Source: an uncultured Clostridia bacterium (GTDB lineage: Bacteria > Bacillota > Clostridia > Christensenellales > Borkfalkiaceae). Taken from it: DNA of 37,534 nt. Made by a program: the position numbers and the translations under genes. The DNA lies in contig CANQUL010000007.1 of assembly GCA_947627015.1 (NCBI GenBank), positions 1 through 37,534 on the forward strand. The letters are read 5' to 3'. Below are positions 17,619-26,176 of this stretch, in pieces. A model generated the notes under the pieces. That model was not told the DNA's origin. It searched no databases and saw only the letters and a program-made list of their open reading frames with translations. How positions within the stretch are numbered: the stretch's first letter is position 1; each line of letters starts with the position of its first letter.

Positions 17619-17645
17619 GAATCCGAAGAACGAACTCCTATGGCG

Positions 17646-17728
17646 TGGTGCCGCTGACAGGGATCGAACCTGCACGGTCGCCCATTGGATCCTAAATCCA
17701 ACGTGTCTGCCAATTTCACCACAGCGGC
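17646..17728 (-). tRNA. tRNA-Leu (anticodon TAG)
   Basis: Minus strand GCCGCTGTGGTGAAATTGGCAGACACGTTGGATTTAGGATCCAATGGGCGACCGTGCAGGTTCGATCCCTGTCAGCGGCACCA: 7-bp acceptor GCCGCTG/CAGCGGC, anticodon loop TT-TAG-GA, T-loop GTTCGATCC, encoded CCA. Confidence 0.95.
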
Positions 17729-17742
17729 ATCAAGCGCGGGTT

Positions 17743-18780
17743 TTACTCATACAGATTGAGGAATTGTTCAAGGCAATAGAGCTGCCATTTCTGATTCCCC
17801 GTAAAGTTTTCCATGGAAAGGTTTTCTTTGAACTCCTTCCGCACGGGCCCATTCCAATCCGCAAAATACGCGTCTACGGGGCGCGGCATGGGAACTTTAT
17901 CCGGGGCTTTCCTTCCGTAACGGAGCTCAAACAGACGGCGCACCAAGTACTTGGAATCCCCGTTTCTCACGCGTGCAAGATCCAAGGGATCCGCCATGAC
18001 GAGACGGGCATAGGGATCGCCGTACGGAAGTCCTACACACCCGAACGCGTTATAGTAAGAACTCGAGCTCTCAATGGAAAACACATCGTCCATGAAGCGG
18101 AGATAGTCAATGCCGTTGTTCTCTTTGCGGTATCTTTCGAACAGGTAATTGACGTTTACCGGTTCTTTGAGCACGGCAAACGGGTCGGTGAAGGTGTACC
18201 GCTTCACAAATTCGTCGTATGTCCACTCCTTTCCGAGAAGAAGATCCATTCCGCCGAAAATCAAATCGGCGCTCTCCCCCACGAGCATCTTCGTAATGCC
18301 CAACTGCTTTGCCTCCAATGCCGCTTTGTAAATCTGCGGTTCGATGGAATGGACGGGCGCGCCCTTTGCTTTCATGAGGGTGGGAAGATATTTTTCGACG
18401 ACGCTCCAATCGATATCGACGTAGTGTAATTGCAAATGATTGTACTCGGCATACGATTCCGCACGGCGGAGCTCTTCTTTCTGAAATTCTCCCCCGAGGA
18501 AACGGAAGGTAAACGCGTCGCTGCCCGCGGGAAGATACGAGGCAACGATCGCCGAATCCATTCCGCCGCTCAACATAACGCCGAGCTTTTGCCCTTTCTC
18601 GGCGTCGAAAAAGGCCTGCATTTCCCGGTCAATATCCTCGGCGGTCTTGACGGGACGTTTTTCTTCCGGCGAAATCGGCTGGATATTGCAATGCCGCAAT
18701 CCTTCGTAGAAATTCTTTTCCGGATCTTCGATGTATCGGAACGCCAGATAGCTGCTCATGCAAAAATTCTTATCGACCAT
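17743..18780 (-). CDS. Asparagine synthase-like PP-loop ATPase lacking the N-terminal glutaminase domain
   Basis: GVMLSGGMDSAIVASYL PP-loop (SGGxDS); ITKMLVGESADLIFGGMD; ORF starts without the Cys-2 glutaminase domain. Confidence 0.75.
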   Translation of the reverse strand: MVDKNFCMSSYLAFRYIEDPEKNFYEGLRHCNIQPISPEEKRPVKTAEDIDREMQAFFDAEKGQKLGVMLSGGMDSAIVASYLPAGSDAFTFRFLGGEFQKEELRRAESYAEYNHLQLHYVDIDWSVVEKYLPTLMKAKGAPVHSIEPQIYKAALEAKQLGITKMLVGESADLIFGGMDLLLGKEWTYDEFVKRYTFTDPFAVLKEPVNVNYLFERYRKENNGIDYLRFMDDVFSIESSSSYYNAFGCVGLPYGDPYARLVMADPLDLARVRNGDSKYLVRRLFELRYGRKAPDKVPMPRPVDAYFADWNGPVRKEFKENLSMENFTGNQKWQLYCLEQFLNLYE

Positions 18781-18783
18781 GGG

Positions 18784-19221
18784 TTATTCTCCTTTTTGCT
18801 GATTTCTTGCGAGTCCCAATGTCTCCGTAATGATCGTGGAAGAGACGCCCTTTGTATAAGGGAAATACATGATTCGGATGCCCGCCGCGGCGAACTCCTT
18901 TTCGTACTGCTCCCACTTTTCCGTGCCGTACCAATCGTCGCCGACGAATAAAATCTTCGCTCCGAGCTTTTTGCACATCGTGAGTTTATCCATGTCCGAC
19001 TGCGGGACGGCGGCGTCGACATATTTGATACTGCGCACGATCTCGATCCTGTCCTCGAATGGAATGATCGCGCGCTTGCCCTTGTACAGAACAAGATCGT
19101 CCGTCGTCACACCGACGATCAGTTTGTCGCATAATCCCTTTGCGTTTTTCAAGAGATTCAGGTGTCCGATATGAAAAAGATCATAGACGCCTGCGGTATA
19201 TCCAATCAACTCTTCTTTCAT
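18784..19221 (-). CDS. Cytidylyltransferase (glycerol-3-phosphate cytidylyltransferase/TagD-like)
   Basis: GYTAGVYDLFHIGHLNLLKNAK (HxGH), KRAIIPFEDRIEIVRSIKYVD, STIITE. Confidence 0.88.
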   Translation of the reverse strand: MKEELIGYTAGVYDLFHIGHLNLLKNAKGLCDKLIVGVTTDDLVLYKGKRAIIPFEDRIEIVRSIKYVDAAVPQSDMDKLTMCKKLGAKILFVGDDWYGTEKWEQYEKEFAAAGIRIMYFPYTKGVSSTIITETLGLARNQQKGE

Positions 19222-19251
19222 CTTTGTCCCTCCGTTTTGTATCACGGATTC

Positions 19252-20076
19252 TCAATCGTTCCGATTTTCGTTGCGATAAGCCTTCACATGGTGCGTTGCA
19301 CGCTTGTTTAAGGGCGGCAATGTCATATAATCGCCGTAAGCATTCGACAGGTATTTGTCATAGGCGGCAAAGGCAAAAAATTTGTGGCCTTCGAATTCCA
19401 ATTCGATAAGATCGTCATAATACGCCCGCGGCGTATCGACGATAGTCTGTCCCCATGCCCTGCAATCGCACATCGTGCATTCCTCAAACGGATATTTGAG
19501 GAGCAAACGGTTCAACTTCTCTATGGCGCGGTGCCGTCCGTAGGCGATCCAGATGAGATACCACCAGAACATGAACGGGCGAAGCACATACGCCCACCAC
19601 TTGTCGGTAAAGACATACCACAGATTCATGACGATGACAAACCCGCAGAACAGCTCTTTGTGAAAGAGTTTTTTCCGGTCCTTGGGAGAGACGTCGGGAA
19701 CGCCGTCGGCGGGAAAAATGTCAAGAAAGAGATTTTTGACTTCGATGTGCGAACTGCTCTTTATGGTATAGCGGTCGTCCATGAGCTTCATAAAGGGATA
19801 GACGGCCTCTTTGCCGCGGTCGTCGGAGACCCAATAATGCGGACGGAGCCCGAGCTCCCCCGACTTCATGAGCGCATAAAATTTTTCGTAATCGGGGCGC
19901 GGCATGATCACGTCCGCATCGTCGTCCCACGGAATAAATCCCTTGTGACGGACGGCGCCGAGCATCGTCCCATAGGCAAGCGAATAGCGGAGCCCGTGCT
20001 CGCGGCAGACGCGGTCGAACTCCACGAGGAGATCTTTCAGGACGGTATGGATCTCATCAAGCGTAAGATATGTCAT
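19252..20076 (-). CDS. LicD family phosphotransferase
   Basis: HGLRYSLAYGTMLGAVRHKGFIPWDDDADVIMPRPDYEKF LicD nucleotidyltransferase-fold motif. Confidence 0.9.
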   Translation of the reverse strand: MTYLTLDEIHTVLKDLLVEFDRVCREHGLRYSLAYGTMLGAVRHKGFIPWDDDADVIMPRPDYEKFYALMKSGELGLRPHYWVSDDRGKEAVYPFMKLMDDRYTIKSSSHIEVKNLFLDIFPADGVPDVSPKDRKKLFHKELFCGFVIVMNLWYVFTDKWWAYVLRPFMFWWYLIWIAYGRHRAIEKLNRLLLKYPFEECTMCDCRAWGQTIVDTPRAYYDDLIELEFEGHKFFAFAAYDKYLSNAYGDYMTLPPLNKRATHHVKAYRNENRND

Positions 20077-20100
20077 ACATAGTACCTTGCAAACGGACTG

Positions 20101-20132
20101 AAAACGCAAATCGGCGCGCGTTCGGCGCCGAT
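20101..20132 (-). terminator. Terminator hairpin after ftsZ
   Basis: ATCGGCGC...GCGCCGAT 8-bp stem, minus-strand tail TTTGCGTTTT. Confidence 0.6.
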
Positions 20133-20147
20133 TTTTCTGTCTTTGGG

Positions 20148-21587
20148 TTATTTCTTCTTTCCGAGGAGCTTGCGCACAAAGGGCGGGAGATGGCCGTCGT
20201 CCTCGATCTCGGGAGCGGGGTCATACTCGGGTTCCTGTGCGGGCTGGACCTCTCGAGGGGCGTATCCGCGCGGATCGTAGGAACTGTCGGGATACTGCTC
20301 GGGACGGGGACGATAGGGATTGGGCTGGCCGTACGGCTGCTGTTCGGCGTAGCGGGGCTGCTCCGCGGGGCGCGGCTGTTCGGCATAATAGCCCTGCGCC
20401 TTGGGATAATCCTGCGGACGGCCGTATTCGGGCTGTTCGTATTTGGGCTGTTCGGGCTGGGCATTGCCATAGAGGAAGCTCTGCGCGTCCCGCGGGTCGA
20501 TGTGCCGCACGGGGATGGACGTCTGCTGCTTCTTCTCGGCAGGCTCTTCAGCGGGGCGTTCGTCGTTCGAAGGAAAACCCGTCGCGATGACGGTGACCTC
20601 GACCTCGTCCTTGATGTTGGGATCGATGCACGCACCGGGAATGATCATGGCATTGTAATCGACCACGCCGTGGATGAGCCCCATCGCAGTGCCGACTTCG
20701 TCAAGCGTAAGATCGGGACCGCCGACGACGTTGACGATGATCCCCTTTGCGCCCTCGATCGTCGTCTCGAGCAGAGGGCTGTTGACGGCGAGCTTGACGG
20801 CCTCAAGGATGCGGCCTTCGCCCTTTGCCACGCCGACGCCCATATGCGCGAGGCCCTTGTCCTCGAGCACGGTGCGGACATCGGCAAAGTCGCAGTTGAT
20901 GAGACCGGGCGTAATGATGAGGTCCGCGATCCCGCGGATCCCCTGACGGAGAACGTCATCGGCGACCGAGAATGCCTCGTTCATCGTTGCGTTCTTGTCC
21001 ACGACGCCGCGGATCTTTTCGTTGGGAATGATGACGAGGGTGTCGACATACTTGCGGAGATTATCGATGCCTTTGATGGCGTTGTCCATCTTGCGGCGGC
21101 CCTCGAAGGCGAAGGGACGGGTCACGACCGCGACGGTCAGAATGTGCTTGTCCCGTGCGATCTTTGCGATGACGGGTGCGGCGCCCGTTCCCGTTCCGCC
21201 GCCCATGCCGGCCGTGATGAAGAGAAGATCGGTCCCGTCGATCGCCTTGGCGAGGAGGTCCTTGCTCTCTTCGGCGGCCTCGCGGCCCACTTCGGGATCG
21301 GCCCCTGCGCCCAATCCGCGGGTACGCTTGACGCCGATCTGAATCTTGACGGGCGCCTTGCTGCACAAAAGTACCTGCGCGTCGGTATTGACGGCGATGT
21401 ACTCCGCGCTCGTGATGCTCGCCTCGATCATGCGGTTGACGGCGTTATTGCCTGCGCCGCCCACGCCGATGACACGGATCTTGGGGATCCCGTTGGATAC
21501 GATCTCGGCATAGCCTGCCGGTTGCTGCTGTTGGGTTCTTCCGTAGGCGGTCTCTCCGCCGTACAGCGTATCGTCATTGTAACTCAT
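20148..21587 (-). CDS. ftsZ: Cell division protein FtsZ
   Basis: IRVIGVGGAGNNAVNRMI; ITAGMGGGTGTGAAPVIA; Q/P/Y-rich linker; C-terminal LPPFVRKLLGKKK. Confidence 0.97.
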   Translation of the reverse strand: MSYNDDTLYGGETAYGRTQQQQPAGYAEIVSNGIPKIRVIGVGGAGNNAVNRMIEASITSAEYIAVNTDAQVLLCSKAPVKIQIGVKRTRGLGAGADPEVGREAAEESKDLLAKAIDGTDLLFITAGMGGGTGTGAAPVIAKIARDKHILTVAVVTRPFAFEGRRKMDNAIKGIDNLRKYVDTLVIIPNEKIRGVVDKNATMNEAFSVADDVLRQGIRGIADLIITPGLINCDFADVRTVLEDKGLAHMGVGVAKGEGRILEAVKLAVNSPLLETTIEGAKGIIVNVVGGPDLTLDEVGTAMGLIHGVVDYNAMIIPGACIDPNIKDEVEVTVIATGFPSNDERPAEEPAEKKQQTSIPVRHIDPRDAQSFLYGNAQPEQPKYEQPEYGRPQDYPKAQGYYAEQPRPAEQPRYAEQQPYGQPNPYRPRPEQYPDSSYDPRGYAPREVQPAQEPEYDPAPEIEDDGHLPPFVRKLLGKKK

Positions 21588-21589
21588 GT

Positions 21590-22741
21590 TTAACCTCCGA
21601 ATGTATTGAAAAGTTTTCCGAAAAATCCGTTGGAACTGTTGCTGTCTTCATAGGCCATATCGACGAGCGCGATCCGCGAGCTCATGGACGGCCGGTTGTA
21701 ATAGGGAAGGTCGGGCGAGAGGACCTCGCAGATGCGATTGATCCGCTTGGAGATATGTTCGAGCGCGCCGCGGATCTCCGTAACGCCCTCTCCCGTAAAG
21801 TACAGCGGCTTGTAGTCGAGTTCCCTGCCCGAGCACTCCTCCAAAAATCCCGAGATGGCTTCGCAGAAGTCGTCCAACCCCTCCTTTACGATCTCGGAGA
21901 GCGCTGCGGGATCGTATTCGATCACCTCGCCGCGGAAATCAAATTCCTGCTTGACCCCCGTCTTGACGTAGAGATTGGCGCGCTTCAGGACTTCGCAGGA
22001 AACATCGTACGAAAAGCCGAAGGCCTGCATGATCCGGGCAACGATCTGCCCGCGCCCCACCCACGCGGTCTTTTGTGCCATAACGCCCCCTCCGCAGATG
22101 ACGCCGATCGTCGCGGAGAGATACCCCGTATCGAGGAAGAGACAGTACTCGTCGCGCGTCTCCTCGGGGATGAGATAGACGGCCTCGGCGTATTCGGCGG
22201 GGAGATAGGAGAGCGCGATGCGCGTCCCCTCAAAGAGCTTTTCCATCGCGTTGACGAAATACTCGGTCGCGTAAAAGTAGGAGAAGAGCCCGCTCAGTGA
22301 GGTCGAAACGAGCCCGACGGGCGAGACGACGCGGCGGTTGTCGGCCGTGATGAAGATCATGCTCGTTGCACGGAGAAACCGATATCCCTTGACGGGAGAT
22401 TCCCCTCCCGCGGCGAGCGCCTCCGTTTCCCGCGCCGTGATCTTGCGCTTGGAAGAATACCCCGCTTTCTGCTCGCGCGGAACGACGAGGGTGAACTCCC
22501 CCGGCACGCCGATATAGAGCTTGCGGATGCGCTCGTTCATCGTCTTTTCCACGCTCTCGATGCAGCGCATGACCGCTTCTTTGAGCGCGGCGGCATTGTA
22601 GAATGCGCCCGCCTCGTAACCGTCGTACGGTTCCGTATGGCTTGCGTTGAATACAAATGTGCGGTTGACGCCCCTCTCTCCCACGAGTACCGTGACTTCG
22701 GAGGAACGGAGATCCAGCACGGCTACGCTCCTACGTCCCAT
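21590..22741 (-). CDS. ftsA: Divergent FtsA-like actin-fold cell division protein
   Basis: Directly upstream of ftsZ; MGRRSVAVLDLRSSEVTVLVGE actin phosphate-1; C-terminal NGFFGKLFNTFGG amphipathic tail. Alternative ATG upstream at MQKKIKS. Confidence 0.8.
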   Translation of the reverse strand: MGRRSVAVLDLRSSEVTVLVGERGVNRTFVFNASHTEPYDGYEAGAFYNAAALKEAVMRCIESVEKTMNERIRKLYIGVPGEFTLVVPREQKAGYSSKRKITARETEALAAGGESPVKGYRFLRATSMIFITADNRRVVSPVGLVSTSLSGLFSYFYATEYFVNAMEKLFEGTRIALSYLPAEYAEAVYLIPEETRDEYCLFLDTGYLSATIGVICGGGVMAQKTAWVGRGQIVARIMQAFGFSYDVSCEVLKRANLYVKTGVKQEFDFRGEVIEYDPAALSEIVKEGLDDFCEAISGFLEECSGRELDYKPLYFTGEGVTEIRGALEHISKRINRICEVLSPDLPYYNRPSMSSRIALVDMAYEDSNSSNGFFGKLFNTFGG

Positions 22742-22817
22742 TTTTTCCTCTTCGGCACATGCGCTTTTGATTTTCTTTTGCATATGCTCCCGCGCACGCA
22801 AGTACGCGTGTGACAAT

Positions 22818-22846
22818 ATTATACCAAAATCCCGATACCATGTCAA
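22818..22846 (-). promoter_or_regulatory. Promoter for ftsAZ
   Basis: TTGACA (22841-22846)-N17-TATAAT (22818-22823). Confidence 0.85.
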
Positions 22847-22875
22847 GAGAAAGAAAGAATATTTTCCTTTTATTC

Positions 22876-22905
22876 AAAAAAAGCGCCCCGAAACGGCCGG
22901 GACGC
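22876..22905 (-). terminator. Intrinsic terminator after ftsQ
   Basis: GCGTCCCG...CGGGGCGC followed by TTTTTTT. Confidence 0.8.
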
Positions 22906-22929
22906 TGCGATAAAATTGTTTTGTTCTCT

Positions 22930-23706
22930 TTACAACAGGCCGTACAGACGCGAATAATCGTAGTGAATGCCGTCTGGCCCCTCAACGACCGTCAGATACC
23001 CGCCCGTGCGTTCCTCATCGGACAGCGCAAGATATTGTTCGAGCGCACAAGCTGCCTTTTCCCCGATATGCACCGCGGGCTCGGCGATGTCAATCATCAC
23101 CCCCTCCTGCATCACAAGGCGGAAGGTATGATCCTCGGGCCGCTCGGTCGCCTGCGCGACCGTCACGGAGAGGATGTTGGCGCGGAGCTCCTTGATCTCG
23201 CTCCGGAAGGCCGCGGCGAGCGCGGTGAGTTCGGGGAGATAGGCGCCCGAGACCTCGCCGTCCGCGACGGTGAACGAAAATCCTTCGAGAAGGATGTTCT
23301 TCCCTGCGGCACGGTTGTCGGTCGTCTGCTTGTCATAGAGGTACTTCCCCTCTTCGTCGAGGACGGCATATCCGTCCTGCCGCGCGAACGTGAAGGTCTC
23401 TCTGCGCTCCCGTACCACGAGACGGACAACGGTGGGATACCGCTTTTCGATGGAGATGAGGCGCATGGCGGGATATTTCGCAACGACGGCCGCCACGTCA
23501 TCGAGATCCAGAAAGGTCGTGCTCTTTCCGACGAAAGCGTCGAGCTTTTCGCGGAGATCTCCCCCTTCCTCGCTGCCCTGCAGGGAGTAGGACTCATATT
23601 CGAGACGGACGTACGTCACCGTGAAAATCGCATTGAGTCCGGCGGCCACAACGGCCGCGAGAAGCACGAATGCAACGATCGCCGTCAAAAGTTTTCTCTT
23701 TGTCAT
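22930..23706 (-). CDS. ftsQ: FtsQ/DivIB-like cell division protein
   Basis: Single N-terminal TM, POTRA-like RLISIEKRYPTVVRLVVRERRE; position between murA and ftsA. Confidence 0.8.
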   Translation of the reverse strand: MTKRKLLTAIVAFVLLAAVVAAGLNAIFTVTYVRLEYESYSLQGSEEGGDLREKLDAFVGKSTTFLDLDDVAAVVAKYPAMRLISIEKRYPTVVRLVVRERRETFTFARQDGYAVLDEEGKYLYDKQTTDNRAAGKNILLEGFSFTVADGEVSGAYLPELTALAAAFRSEIKELRANILSVTVAQATERPEDHTFRLVMQEGVMIDIAEPAVHIGEKAACALEQYLALSDEERTGGYLTVVEGPDGIHYDYSRLYGLL

Positions 23707-23730
23707 AAGTACCTCCTCCCCGGACGGGAG

Positions 23731-24987
23731 TTAAATACGGACGCGGCGGATGCCGGCGCCGAGCGAACGGAGTTTCCCTTCGAAGTCGGAGTACCCTCTG
23801 TCCACATGGATGAGCCCGCCGACTTCCGAATTTCCCTCTGCGCCGAGGGCGGCAAGGATGAGCGCGGCCCCGCCGCGGAGGTCTCCCGCCGTAAGCCCGG
23901 CTCCGTGAAGGCGTCCCGTCCCCCGCACGAAGGCCGTTCTGCCCCGCACTTCGATGTCCGCTCCCATCTTGAGGAGTTCCGGCACATACTTAAAGCGCGT
24001 TTCGAAGAGATTTTCGACGACGAGCGCGCCGCCCTCCGCCCCCGCATTGAGGGCAGTCATCTGGGCCTGCAGGTCGGTGGGAAATCCCGGGAAGGGCATC
24101 GTTTCGATGCGACGGTTACAGCGGAGCCTTCCGCTGCTTACTATCTTTATTTTATCATTTTTCGTATGGATTTTGCAACCGTTTTCGCGCAATTTATGTA
24201 AAAGTAATCCGAGAGTTTCGGCTCTCACCCCTTCCGTCTCCACTTCTCCGCCGCAGATCGCGGCGGCAATGAGAAAACTCCCCGCCTCGATGCGGTCCTT
24301 CATGGGCGTAAACTCGGTCCCGTGAAGGCGTCCGACACCCTCTGCCTCGATGACGTCGGTGCCTGCGCCGCGTACCCGCGCCCCCATCGCGTTGAGGAAG
24401 TTCTGAAGATCCACGATTTCGGGCTCCTTGGCGGCGCCCGCAAGCGTCGTCCTTCCCTCCGCCATGACTGCGGCAAGCATGACGTTTTCCGTCGCGCCGA
24501 CGCTCGGGAAGTCGAGCGCGATGTCGGCTCCCGAGAGACGGGGACAGGTGCATTCGATGTACCCCTCCCGTTCCGCGATCTCCACACCGAAGCGCTTTAA
24601 GGCGTTGAGGTGCAGGTCGATGGGCCGAAGGCCGATATCGCATCCGCCCGGATAGGCACAGGCCGCGCGCTTGAAACGGGCGAGCAGTGCGCCGAGCATA
24701 AAGACGGAAGAGCGCAGCTCCCGCGTCAGGCTGGACGGAATGATATGGTTGGAAGCCCGTGCGCCGCCGATGCGGACGTTGCCTTCCGAAAAGGTGACCT
24801 CGGCTCCCAGCCCGCGGAGGATCTCCGCCATGCAGGTCACATCGGTGATGGCGGGCACCTCGCGGATCACGACTTCGTCCTCCGTCAGGACAGACGCGGC
24901 GAGAAGCGGAAGAACGGAGTTCTTGGCCGACTGCACGCGCACGTTCCCATAGAGCGGCCTGCCGCCCTCTATTATGAATTTATCCAT
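23731..24987 (-). CDS. murA: UDP-N-acetylglucosamine 1-carboxyvinyltransferase
   Basis: MDKFIIEGGRPLYGNVRVQSAKNSVLPLLAAS; YPGGCDIGLRPIDLHL active-site loop. Confidence 0.95.
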   Translation of the reverse strand: MDKFIIEGGRPLYGNVRVQSAKNSVLPLLAASVLTEDEVVIREVPAITDVTCMAEILRGLGAEVTFSEGNVRIGGARASNHIIPSSLTRELRSSVFMLGALLARFKRAACAYPGGCDIGLRPIDLHLNALKRFGVEIAEREGYIECTCPRLSGADIALDFPSVGATENVMLAAVMAEGRTTLAGAAKEPEIVDLQNFLNAMGARVRGAGTDVIEAEGVGRLHGTEFTPMKDRIEAGSFLIAAAICGGEVETEGVRAETLGLLLHKLRENGCKIHTKNDKIKIVSSGRLRCNRRIETMPFPGFPTDLQAQMTALNAGAEGGALVVENLFETRFKYVPELLKMGADIEVRGRTAFVRGTGRLHGAGLTAGDLRGGAALILAALGAEGNSEVGGLIHVDRGYSDFEGKLRSLGAGIRRVRI

Positions 24988-25039
24988 AGGATTCTCCTCT
25001 TGTATTTCGGAAAAAGCGGCAAAGCCCGCCGTGCGGGCT

Positions 25040-26176
25040 TTAACGCTGTTTTGTATATCCTATGTTTTTTCCGCCGCCGTTGTGCCTCGAGACGGAATAG
25101 ACGAGTCCCATCCCGGCCATCGTCACGACGAGCGAAGTGTTGCCCGCCGAGATGAGCGGAAGCGGCAGCCCCGTCGGAGGGATACATCCGCTGACGACAA
25201 GTGCATTGAGGGCGGACTGCACGGCAAAGGCGAGCGTGATTCCCGCCGCCAACATGTAGCCGTAAAAGGTCCGGCAGCGGTTTGCGATGCGGAATCCGCG
25301 GTAGATGACGAACGCAATGAGCACAAAGAGGAGAACGACGCCGAAAAATCCCGTCTCTTCCGCAATGACCGAGAGGATGAAATCGCTCTCGGAGAAGGGA
25401 AGAAAACGATACTTCTGGCGCGAGCCCAAAAATCCGGTGCCGAAAAATCCGCCGTTCGCAAGCGCATAGAGCGATTGGATGAGCTGGTACCCCTCTTCCT
25501 TGGGCGACGCCCACGGATCGAGAAAGGCCGAGAGCCGTTGCAGCCGATAGGGTTCCATGGCGATGAGCACGGGCACGAGGAGCAGGACGGGCGTGCAGAT
25601 CGCCGCCGTCGCCTTCCCGGAGACGCCCGCGAGAAAGATCATGCCGATCATGATCGCGCCCACGCACATCGTCACCGACATATTGGGCTCGAGCATGATG
25701 AGGACGCAGATCGCTCCGCCTGCCGCAAGGACGGGCAGGACGCCCTTGAGCGTACGCATCCGCGCGGGGTCTTTGGCGAAATAGCGTGCGGTGAAGAGAA
25801 TAAAGCCGTACTTGGCGATCTCGGACGGCTGAACGGTAAAGCTCCCGAATCCGATCCACCGCGTGGCGCCGTAGTTGCTCTTCCCGACCCCGGGGACAAA
25901 GACGAGGGCGAGGAGTACGAGGGAGATGAGGAGCGCGGGAAGGCCGATCTTCTCGAATTTCCGGTAGTCCGTCCATGCGACGGCGGCCATGGCGGCGAGG
26001 CCGAGGACAAACCCGACGATCTGCTTGCGGCAGAAATAGAACGCATCGCCGTACTGCACTTCGGCGTTATAACAGCTCGCCGAATAGACGCAGAGCACGC
26101 CGTATGCCGCAAGCAGGATGACGGCGCCGAGGAAGAGAAGATCCCCCGTTCCCCTCTCTCTATTCGTCCCCTTCAC
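25040..26176 (-). CDS. ftsW: FtsW/RodA/SpoVE-family lipid II polymerase
   Basis: GVLCVYSASCYNAEVQYGDAFYFCRKQ; QPSEIAKYGFILFTARYF; GLPLPLISAGNTSLV. Confidence 0.93.
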   Translation of the reverse strand: MKGTNRERGTGDLLFLGAVILLAAYGVLCVYSASCYNAEVQYGDAFYFCRKQIVGFVLGLAAMAAVAWTDYRKFEKIGLPALLISLVLLALVFVPGVGKSNYGATRWIGFGSFTVQPSEIAKYGFILFTARYFAKDPARMRTLKGVLPVLAAGGAICVLIMLEPNMSVTMCVGAIMIGMIFLAGVSGKATAAICTPVLLLVPVLIAMEPYRLQRLSAFLDPWASPKEEGYQLIQSLYALANGGFFGTGFLGSRQKYRFLPFSESDFILSVIAEETGFFGVVLLFVLIAFVIYRGFRIANRCRTFYGYMLAAGITLAFAVQSALNALVVSGCIPPTGLPLPLISAGNTSLVVTMAGMGLVYSVSRHNGGGKNIGYTKQR

